In this document: in pieces, positions 12,482 through 22,300 of the stretch | Numbering within the stretch: position 1 is the first letter of the stretch | Layout: each line of letters starts with the position of its first letter | Origin: Onthophagus taurus | Taxonomy: Eukaryota > Arthropoda > Insecta > Coleoptera > Scarabaeidae | DNA: 64,000 bases | Direction: 5' to 3' | Assembly: GCF_036711975.1 (NCBI RefSeq) | Contig: NC_091967.1 | Location: 4,650,001 to 4,714,000, forward strand | The notes under the pieces: generated by a model | Told to the model about the DNA's origin: nothing | The model's database searches: none | What the model saw: the letters and a program-made list of their open reading frames with translations, nothing else | Translations under genes and position numbers: made by a program

Positions 12482-13117
12482 TCTCAAAGACGCGTAATAA
12501 AGAAACTACGACTTTCCTTCTTAAATAAAATAAGAATAAAGAACGTTGTTGTGATTAGGTAAATTTATTAATAATGTACTCTCCAGACTGGCGCACATTG
12601 TACTTTTATTGAATCCTGTACTTAGAATAATTTCTTTTTGGGTAACTATTTTTTGAAAATGAAATGATACACAAATATGAAATCAAGTATTTCTGGTATA
12701 GTATTATTATTTATGCTATTTCGTGTGTCACAGTGTATTAAAGTACAAAGTACTGGTATAATGCACAATTTAGTACTTAATTATTTATAAATGAAATTGT
12801 CTTGTTTTGTGAATTGTTGAAACCTTTTTTGATGGTCTTTTTTTAATATATTGTTATTAATGATATAATGTGGGTTGTTATAACTTTTATTTCTTTTTTT
12901 TTTAATAGAGTCTTAAATAAATATTTTTAAATTAAGTGGTTTATTTACAGTTTCAATATATATCCTTAACTATTTTGTATCTTTTTTATTCTTTTCAGTT
13001 ATAAAATAATCGTTTTACCAAATAGAAGGTTTATTAAAGAGTTTAGCAATATTTGCTGCCCTTTAGCATTCATTAGTCGAATTACATATGTATTCAAAAT
13101 ATTTATTATTACTTTTC
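12482..13117. other. Malectin 3' flank, AT-rich, no gene
   Basis: Contains AATAAA-type signals (12497 and 12534) that probably end the malectin transcript, then AT-rich sequence with no ORF or repeat I can support. Confidence 0.5.
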
Positions 13118-13549
13118 TATACTCTATTTTTTAATTCGGAGGAGTAAAATGAAAAGTCACGTTTACACAGTGTAATTTTTCAAAGCTATTTATTTGGCGG
13201 GATTTTTAAAACCAAAGAGGATTTTAAGTAAACTGTAGTTACGAATTTAATTACTTATTTGTTTAAACATAATAAAAACCAAGGCGTACCTACTTACTTT
13301 GTCCTACATAAAATGCAACATATCAATATAGTTTGACATTAAGATGAGTTTATACATGCATGGATTTAGTGGAGCCAGTAATTGCGCCAGTTCTATACTA
13401 TATGTACACGCCAGTAAAGGTTTACATCAAGGACCGTTGAGTATTGGTTATCCAACTCGAACAAATTGACGTTGACGAGTGAGGTAGGAAACGTGATGTC
13501 ATTGGAGGAAAAGAATAATATACAGGTGCCCGAGATCGTTAAATACCTC

Positions 13550-13660
13550 GAATTCCGAACACTAGATATAGAACTAGAAAGTTTCGGGTTTAGTAATAGT
13601 ATAACGTCTGAAGACGCACGGCTAAACCCGAATTTTTCTAATTCTAGGTCTAGTTTTAGT
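13550..13660. repeat. CTAGAACTAGAAA...CGGGTTTAG hairpin motif
   Basis: Two arms (core AACTAGAAAGTTTCGGG and its approximate reverse complement CCGAATTTTTCTAATTCTAG) flank a short spacer. The same motif family recurs at 14722-14765, 18708-18790, 20978-21020, 25866-26085, 27148-27180 and 42288-42336. No coding content. Confidence 0.6.
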
Positions 13661-13775
13661 GCAATAAAAATATACAACATAGTGATATCTAGCAACATCA
13701 TGTTTGAACTCATTTTAATGTTTTTTTTTAATAAAGAATACATCATAAGAGAACACCATGAAGTTGTCCATTTGT

Positions 13776-14430
13776 CTATTATATGATAAGTAACTTCAGA
13801 TTTAAAATGTCAACCTCAATTTTGACATATTTGTGATCTTCATTAAAAATCCTTTAAAATGAGTACAAACACGACATATTTATCTTCAATATTAATGAAG
13901 TTATGGTCAACTTTCGGTTACAAATGTCAACGTCAATTTTGACATATTTGTAATCGTTGTGAAAAATCCTTTAAAAGGAGCTCAAACATGATACGTTTAA
14001 TTCCAATATTACTCAAGCTATAAGCAACTTCCGATTTGAAATGTCAATGTCATTTTGACATATTCTTAATTTTTATAAAATTTCTTAATATTTGTCACAA
14101 AAACAGAAATACAATTAAAAAGAATCAAAAATTAAGGTTGGTATTAATATTTAAAAATTAAATTATCTTCATTGTTGCTAACTTCGGGTTTAACGATTTT
14201 TATTCTAACTTTTTTGTTTTTTGAGATAAGTGCGTCATCTTTGGACTCATTTTAAAGGTTTTTTAATGAAGATAACAAATATGTCAAAATTGACGTTTCA
14301 AACCGGAAGTGATTGTATTTCCATTAATATTAAAGTTAAATATGTCGAGTTTAGACTCATTTTAAAAGAATTTTTATGAAGTTGACAAATATGTCAAAAT
14401 TAAAAGTTAGAAGTTCGAACTTTTTGGTTT
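13776..14430. repeat. Foldback repeat, copy 2
   Basis: Closely similar to 5567-6200, in the same orientation, with the same left direct units and inverted right units. A further unit of the same repeat occurs at about 14634-14715, so the ORF at 14441-14626 sits between two pieces of repeat. Confidence 0.7.
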
Positions 14431-14440
14431 TTTGAGATAA

Positions 14441-14626
14441 ATACGTCAAGTTTTAAAACCGGCAACAAGAACCGGCCGAAGAAACAGCAGATATTATAGC
14501 AGCAGTGACGATTCTTCGTCGTATGATGACTCTTATGATTCTTACGACTCCTTCAGCGATGAAGAACCAAGGAGACGTGGAGGATGTGGCGGTGGTGGTG
14601 GTAGAAGAAGTGGATGCTGTTGCTAA
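14441..14626 (+). pseudogene. Captured exon-like ORF with Ser/Asp/Tyr and Gly/Cys-rich tail
   Basis: An open frame of 61 codons follows a stop at 14438-14440. It begins with a basic stretch (RTGRRNSRYY), continues with a Ser/Asp/Tyr-rich stretch (DDSYDSYDSFSDEE) and ends with RRRGGCGGGGGRRSGCCC and stop. The low-complexity but codon-consistent composition differs sharply from the AT-rich repeat on both sides. No initiator ATG is present; an AG lies just before the frame at 14449-14450. I read it as the last exon of some gene carried inside a mobile repeat. Family unknown. Confidence 0.4.
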
Positions 14627-14811
14627 CATAATATGAATATGACTCACTTTAAAGGTTATTTTATGAAGATTACGAATATAATAAAATTAAAGTTGACATT
14701 GACAACTGAAAGTTTTTTTCACGGCTAAACCCCACTGTTTCTAGTTCTAGGTCTAATGTTCTAGTTTTAATTGTTATTTAACCCTAAATTCTTGTACATT
14801 TTAATTGATCT

Positions 14812-15375
14812 AAAAATATTTTTTTTTGATTTAATTCACTTACCTTGCTTATAATTTCATCCATTTACCCATTTTGAATTAAATACAACCTTTAAATCCA
14901 ATTAATTATGTGTTTTTCATTAAAAAAGCTTAAATTCAACGTCAATTTTGACAAGCAACTGCAATATTTGGATCTTAATCACCATGGTAACCGAGTCAAG
15001 TTGGATAACCTTAAAATAATAAAATTTTATTCCGACTTTTTTATCAATTCTAACCTAATTTTTATTAATTTTAAAACAATTCGTTACGATTATTTCGCAT
15101 TCATAACAAATTCGTTAATTGTAGTTAATTTAAATCGATTCTAATTAAGAGAAATAAATTAAAAATATCTTTTTTTGATTTAATCCACTTACCTTGTTTA
15201 TAATACCCTAGATAAACCAATTTTGAGTTAAATACAGCCTTTTAAAACCATTAAATAAGACTTTTTCCTTAAAAGAACTTAAATTCAATTTTGACAAGTA
15301 CCTGCAATATTTGGATCTTAATCACCATGGTAACCGAGTCAAGTTGGATAACCTAACAATAATAAAATTATAACC
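14812..15375. repeat. Direct duplication of a ~200-bp segment
   Basis: The block near 14815-15025 is repeated with moderate divergence at about 15165-15370. Both copies carry GGATCTTAATCACCATGGTA followed by ACCGAGTCAAGTTGGATAAC. The frame at 14908-15144 lies in the first copy and is not supported as a gene. Confidence 0.7.
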
Positions 15376-15702
15376 GTTAATATTTCGCTTTATATTTTAA
15401 ATATTTTTTAATTTTATTTTATATTTTTGTATATTGCTTCTTAAGTGAAATACACTATAAATATAAATATAAAAATGTTAATTCTTCCAATGACGTCACA
15501 GCAAGGCCTTTGCGGGGGGATACGTTCATAACAACAGCGTTCATATGGAGTTGGATAACCTTATACAGTATATTTAATCAACGGACCTTGTGCGAAAACA
15601 AAAATAAGTGACACGCCAGTTTCATTTTTAAAGTGTATTGCACAGTGCGCAATATATCGAGTGAACTTTCCGAAGCATGCAAAGTAGTCACTAAACTTTT
15701 AG

Positions 15703-15876
15703 TGCAAAAAGAAGATTAAAGAAATACAGAAAAAGAAACGACGAAAAGGTCGTGCATGGGTTAAACCATGGATTAGTCGTCGATCTACTTTGGGTGCTTC
15801 TGCTAAACTTTTACGAGAACTCGCAACAGAAGATTCTGCAAGCTATAAAAATCCCAAGAAGAAATATTTGAATTAA
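15703..15876 (+). pseudogene. PIF/Harbinger transposase, N-terminal fragment
   Basis: An open frame of 57 codons. After a lysine/arginine-rich start it reads GRAWVKPWISRRSTLGAS, then AKLLRELATEDSASYKN. This matches the conserved start of Harbinger (HARBI1-like) nucleases, whose pattern is W-V-x-P-W-x-x-R-R, then L-L-x-E-L, then E-D-x-x-S-Y. The DDE catalytic domain is missing: the frame stops right after this block. Truncated and inactive. Confidence 0.7.
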
Positions 15877-16004
15877 TTGAATTGCATGAAGAAAATTCAG
15901 TTCTTTGGAATACCAAATCTCAGGAACATAGAAATCGGGAAGCGATGGATGCAATTTTAAGAAGTATTGGAGAGAAATTTAAAAGGGATTTGTACCATTG
16001 GTAA
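15858..16004 (+). pseudogene. MADF-domain fragment (Harbinger accessory protein)
   Basis: A second plus-strand frame overlaps the end of the transposase fragment by about 19 bp in another register. It reads EEIFELIELHEENSVLWNT, then KSQEHRNREAMDAILRSIG. MADF domains start with this pattern: a leading acidic helix, L-W-N, then S-x-x-Y-x-N-R-x-x-x-x-A. Harbinger transposons carry an accessory Myb/MADF-type protein, which supports the pairing. Truncated after about 48 residues. Confidence 0.6.
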
Positions 16005-16150
16005 TATCTAGTTTTATAACAACATAATTTGGTCTTCTGACAGTAAAATTAAGTCTTCTGCTAACAGTATTTGGTTTTTTGGTAGTAGTGTCTAATCTCT
16101 GTTTTGTAACACTCACTCTTCTGCCAGCAATATCTAGTCTCTTAGAGCAA
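15990..16150. repeat. Imperfect 21-bp tandem repeat
   Basis: On the minus strand the sequence translates into seven-residue units: RLDIAGR, RVSVTKQ, RLDTTTK, KPNTVSR, RLNFTVR, RPNYVVI, KLDITNG. The regular 7-codon period shows a 21-bp minisatellite of about seven diverged units. The surrounding minus-strand frame (15979-16239) has no other support as a gene. Confidence 0.55.
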
Positions 16151-16396
16151 TTAAGGCGTTTAAGTTTATATTTTGTAACATCTCGTCGAATTTTCCTAGA
16201 GTAATTTTTACTTAAAACTGACCAATAGCAACACTTCATTTTGGCGCGTCAATTTAAAAATTCTCCTCCGAATTAAAAAATAGAGTATAATAAATAAAAT
16301 AAATCATCAAAAACTTATTTTGCATACTGAATAGATTTATTAAGTAGCGAACATTTAAACATGTTTGAAATATAAATTAATTATAGATAATTATAA

Positions 16397-19300
16397 TTAT
16401 AGAGACTGTGTTAGAGAAAAAGATGCATTTAAAGAAACTGCAACACCACCAGTTTTTCCAGCATACGTAGCTTGAAAACGAAGTCCATACTCAAGAGATT
16501 TAGCCTGTATAAGTTCATAACTTGCAGGAAAATGCGTTACTAAATAATCCCAAGATTCCTTCTTTAAAACTAAAATTTCCACAGTCGTAATTGCCTTATA
16601 CGAATGTTGATAAGGTATTTTTTGCAATCCCTGATTTTCCCCAAACGACATGTTTGCACTTAAAAAGTAACATTGGATTTCTTCATCACCGGATACCATG
16701 TAAGCAGCAACTTCTCCTTTATGAATGAAGTAAATTGCACTATCAACATCACCGCTTTCGACAATATAATTTCCCGGTAAATAGATGCATCGTTTCAAAT
16801 GGATAACTAATTGCCGAAGGAAATCTATGTGGGTGTTTTCAAACAAATAGTGAGATTCGATATGTTGCATATAAAGCGATTTCATGATATCTTGTTTTAA
16901 GTACGAAGGGGCGTCGTATAAAGCTTTAGGCACCCATTCTCCTCTTTGCATATTCCACAATTGTAGGAGATATTCCCACACTAATTTAAAAATTGGTGGG
17001 GATAAATCACGACCCTAATAAAGAAAGTGTATCAAGATAAGTTTGTAAAAAATGAAATTAAAAACCTTTAGGTACTGTTTGAGAATATCAATTTCGTGTT
17101 GATACTTCATCATGATGCTTCGTTCTATCATAATTAATGTGGCAAAACCGCTTATGATGGTTGCAATGATGTATTGAATTAAATATGATACTATTAAAAT
17201 AATTATTAATTGATTGGTGTTGTGTGGGCAAACTAATCTTAACCCGGTGGAAGAAAACATGCTTATAACTAAGGCGTAAGTTACGATTATGGCTGTTCTA
17301 ATCGATTTTGTATCGATAAAGTAAGTTGGACGTCCGACTATGTTATAAACGTATCGGCAAACTCCATCGTCACAACCAAATATTAACCTGCAATAAAATA
17401 TATAATGAATCAATAAAAAAATAAGAAAAAAATTTTAATTACCAAACATTTGCAGTTAATTGAATATAAAATAGTGTCTTGTACAATAAATAAGTCCAAC
17501 GTAGATGTTTACTAACAGTTAATTTTGCGTTACACTGGTTGTAATAGTCTACTAAATAATAATATCTTATTATTCTATTTATGCCAAATAGTTTCGAACC
17601 GCTTGTCATAAATAATGATCCAATTTGTTCGAATGGAAAACAAATCAACAAGTCGAAGGTAAAATATGATTTTAAATACTTAATGGCGATATTCTTCCCG
17701 ATTTTTTCTAAAACCCCCGAATAAGGATCTTGATAATACATACTGAACCCAATAAGCAGATTAATTGCAAATATAACATCGGAAAGAGAAAATAACAGCA
17801 TTAGCACAAGGGGTGTTGGTGTTTTTATATTAATACACAAATTTAATAACGAAGCTGTGCTGGTAATAAAAGATATATGAACGCAAACTATGTATTTCCA
17901 ATATTTATATTTCATTCCCGTGACTGGCAGTATTCTATTAAATCTTTCCAAGTATTTGTGGTACCTCAACAAATGACCTTTAATGCTTCTTAAATATTTT
18001 TTGTGAAATATTTCTGGTGGAACCGTGCACATAAGTGAGATGTTGTATTCTTGTCTAGTTGATAAAATAACGTTAAGAATTTCTTCTGCAGATTCATTCT
18101 TCCAATACTGCAACAATCTATGAAACTCTTTACTCTTAATAGCTAAAAGAGTTATATTTGTTATTGCTTTAGCTGATATCATTTGTCTTTCGCCATTAGT
18201 TGCAGAAAAACAACCAAATACACCCCCTTTTTCCAACAAACACACTGGGCAACTTGCAACGGAAATTTCAACCAACCCGGTATATACAACGTATATATAA
18301 GCTTGAACATCGTTGCATCGAATTACATCAGCCCCTGCTTTATAATGTACTTCTTGTACTCGTTGTGCAACCGCCAATAAAAACGGTTCGGAAGAATTTA
18401 ACATTAATCTCGTCACTCTTAACGTCGATTCATATAAGAAACATATAAATTGAGATCTTAGAAACGGATTAAACTTTGAGCAGATTTTTGCAATGTTTGA
18501 TCCTTGAGTTAGTTTCCAAACCATTTCGTTATGCGCTACAGTTTCTTTTATTAAATGATCGCGAAGTCGGACATCTTTTGCAAATTTTAAAAATTGTTTC
18601 ATACGAGCTTGATAATTTGCTAAATTAATTCCACCTCCAGTCTAAAACAAATCATTCAAATCAAATTTATAAGTTTTAACCTTACAATAAACACGCGTGG
18701 ACTTTCAGTCCTAGAATTTAGAAACATTCGGGATGTGAGGGACAGTTCTAGGACTAGTATTAGTTCTAGTGATAACTCTAGTTTTAGTTGTTATTCAGCG
18801 TTAGGTTGTTGCCTAACGTTGCATTAAAAGGAATGTTGACCACTATTTGAGTAATACAATTAGTCCTGAACAACACCAAACTACAGTGGTAAAAGTTTAA
18901 ACTGCTAATGGCTTAATATATGTAGCAGTAACGTACATGCCACTGAGATATAATCTCAAAGGAGAAATTCTACTACATCTTGACAACAAATTTATACTTG
19001 GAGGAGATTTTAATGCAAAACATATGTCTTGGGTTCTCGCTTGACAAATACAAAAAGAAGAGAACTGAACCATGCAATAGAAAAATATATCGCTTGACTT
19101 CGTAAACATAGAAGAAGAGTTAGGGCTGGACTCAGATCACTTAAAGTAATTATTACTCTAAATAACAAAGAACATTTTACATTAGATAGTAAAATTCATC
19201 TTAATGCTCTTATGAAAACAAGCGAAGACATTGACAATGAAGTCGAAAAGTTCTTAAAAGATATACAAAACGCAGCCTGGGCCTCAACACCAATTTTGAC

Positions 19301-22300
19301 ACCAAAACCTACATCTAATATTTATCCTAAATTTATTAGAGACAAAATTGCAGAAAAACGGAAAGCAAGAAAGAAATGGCAAACCAATAGAATTTCTAGT
19401 GATAAAACTAAATTAAATAAAATAACAGCCGAATTAAGAGCATTAACAGATAGCCACAAACAAAATAATATCCAAAATTACTTAAAAGATCTTACTGACG
19501 ATGCCAGTACTAATTATTCTCTGTGGAAGACAACAAGAAAGCTTAAAGTTCCAAAAACACATACACCTAATTCGAAATAATAATGGAAATTGGGCTAAGG
19601 CAATCAAGAAACAGTGCTAAACATGCTAAATAGTGTCCCTAGCGTAATTCAAAGTGATCAGCAGAGTAATATACCATGTGTAAGAATGAAAGAACTGTAT
19701 TATGAAATACAAAAACTAATTATTGGATAAACATTGAAACATCTACCAAAACGGGCGATTACAAAACTATTACACATAATTAATGCTGCTTTTAAACAGA
19801 AATACTTCCCAAGCGTATGGAAAGTTGCTGAAATAATAATGATACCAAAACCTGGTAAACCTCCCTCTGATGTAACATCATATAGGCCAATATCATTATT
19901 ACCCTTACTATCAAAACTGTTTGAAGAATTACTATTAAAAAGACTAAAACCTGTCATAGAAGAAAAAGCCGTAATTCCAACACATCAATTTGGGTTTCGG
20001 AATAAACATGCATCAATAGACCAAGTGCATATAATAACGAATACTATCGAAATAGCAATGGAAGAAAATAAAGATTGCTCCGCCGTATTTCTGGATGTTG
20101 CACAAGCTTTCGACAAAGTCTGGTTAGGTGGTTTAAATTACAAACTAGACCAAATATTACCATCATCTATTAAAATCGTATCTTTCTGATCGATACTTTA
20201 AACACTTATTCACCACTACATGAAATACGAGCCGGAGTTCCTCAAGGAATTGTGCTTGGCCCAACACTGTACTTACTCTACACATTCGACCTCTTCTACT
20301 CAGGTACCAGAAACTCAGAAACACAGCGATCTTGGCTGTTGCAGAAAATGAAATAGTTGCAGCAAATAACTTTAAATTCAATAGAAAACTTGACCAAACG
20401 ATGGCTAATAAAACTAAATACAAATAAATCGGCATATATAAACTTTACTTATAATAAAGTAAGCTATGTGCCAGTACACATAAATGGCAATGCAATCCGT
20501 ATGACGCTGGATGCCAAACTCAAATGGAAAGCTCACGTCAAAAAAAAAAGTGAGGAACTTGATATCAAATTTAGACACCTGTATTGGCTTATTGGCAGAA
20601 AATTAACGCTATCACTAAGAAACAAGTTGCTAATAAAGAAGCAAGTATTAAAACCAAAATGGACATACGGAATCCAACTGTGGGGTTGACAAGATAAATG
20701 CAAGTCTGATTCAAAGATTCCAGAACAAAGTACTAAGGTGCATACTGAAGCACCCTAGTATTTAAGAAACACCGACCTCCATCGCGACTTGAAAGCAGCA
20801 TCGGTGTCATCAGAAATTGCATCATTCGCATCTAAACAGGTAAAGCAGATTGGAAAAAGCTGCAAAACATTATCTAGTTTAATTTGGTGTTAAAAATAAG
20901 TAACTAATTACTATGTATTTACTAGGTGTTATACAATTGTGCTATGCATAACTTAGAAAAAAAATTGAAAATATTGAACTAAAAGTAGAACTAACACTAG
21001 AACTAGAAACATTCGGGTTTAACATGTCACTGTGTAAGCACGTGTAGAGTATGTCCCAAATTCGTTGTCCTCGTAGGCTATCTCTGAAACTAAAAGAGAT
21101 AGAAAAAATGTTGCTTGCTTATCATGATCTCGTTTTTCAACAAATTGCTAATGCCGAAAACTCCAAACACTTATCGTCTTTTGTTTTTATCCTATCGGAA
21201 AAAACTGAAAAAGTTGAGTTAGGTTAATTTTGTTTACAAATGTTAATCAACTCCGACAAGAGTATTAAATATTGGGTAATGTTATGATAGGTCAGTTTTG
21301 TTTTGAACCCCAATTATAGCGTGAAGAAACCGTAATTAAAGCGTGAAGGAATGTTGTATGTATGTATGTATGTTACGGGGAGTGCGTATACTATACGCGG
21401 CACCTAGGCCCCAACGGGCCCCTTGTACATCCTCCTCTAAGAGGTCTGAGATGATAAACGCGAGCTTAACTCGATTTCTGGCTGATTCCGCTTCCTGACC
21501 GACCCCCCTCACCGGGCGTGATACGGCACAGGCCCAGTGCGGGTTCGCCCCTGTCAGGTGCCGCTCAATGATGCCACTCACTCGCTGGCCCCTCCGTACC
21601 AAGGTGGAGCAAAGCTGCTCATCAACCCTTGGCCCGGGTACGCTCTCACGAGGTGTGGCTTCAAGAACGCTAACGCGCATTCAGCCATGTGTTCAAACCC
21701 CTTACACACATGGGTGATAACGACAACCAGAGGTGTACGACTGGTTGCCGGGACCGACGGCTTAACGTCCCCTCCGAAGGACGGGTGGGCGGCTTGGTGA
21801 ATATGTTTAAACCGGGGCTCGAACCCGGAACGTCTGCGTGTCAACCCGAGAGTTTAACCGCTGAGCCACCGCCCAGCCTTGAAGGAATGTTAAGACCGGT
21901 AGTTTTCTTTTGACACCCCATTAAAGCGTGAAGGAATGTTAAGACAGGTAGTTTTCTTTTGAAACGCCAATTATAGCGTGAAGGAAGGTCGGTTTTCTTT
22001 TGTACCCCAATTATAGCGTGAAGAAACCGTAATTAAAGCGTGAAGAAATGTTAAGACCGGTAGTTTTCTTTTGACACCCCATTAAACCGTGAAGAAATGT
22101 TAAGACCGGTAGTTTTCTTTTGACACCCCATTAAAGCGTGAAGGAATGTTAAGACAGGTAGTTTTCTTTTGAAACGCCAATTATAGCGTGAAGGAATGTT
22201 AAGACCGGTAGTTTTCTTTTGACACCCCATTAAAGCGTGAAGAAATGTTAAGACCGGTAGCTTTCTTTTGACACCCCATTAAAGCGTGAAGAAATGTTAA

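Larger units (their letters stand above)
13118..16289. mobile_element. Composite element bounded by 27-bp perfect inverted repeats
   Basis: Positions 13118-13144 and 16263-16289 are perfect 27-bp reverse complements (ends TATACTCTA and TAGAGTATA). Between them lie hairpin motifs, foldback repeat copy 2, a small captured ORF, a direct duplication, and PIF/Harbinger transposase plus MADF fragments. Harbinger elements encode exactly these two proteins, so the inverted repeats are plausibly the termini of a decayed Harbinger element loaded with later insertions. No clear 3-bp target-site duplication was seen. Confidence 0.55.

Noticed and set aside
13393-13786. ORFs on both strands near 13.4-13.8 kb
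   Set aside because: They translate the CTAG hairpin motif and the start of the foldback repeat, without protein character.
21336-21913. Overlapping ORFs of 74-114 codons on both strands
   Set aside because: They are chance frames in the GC-rich SINE, which has pol III promoter boxes and no protein similarity.
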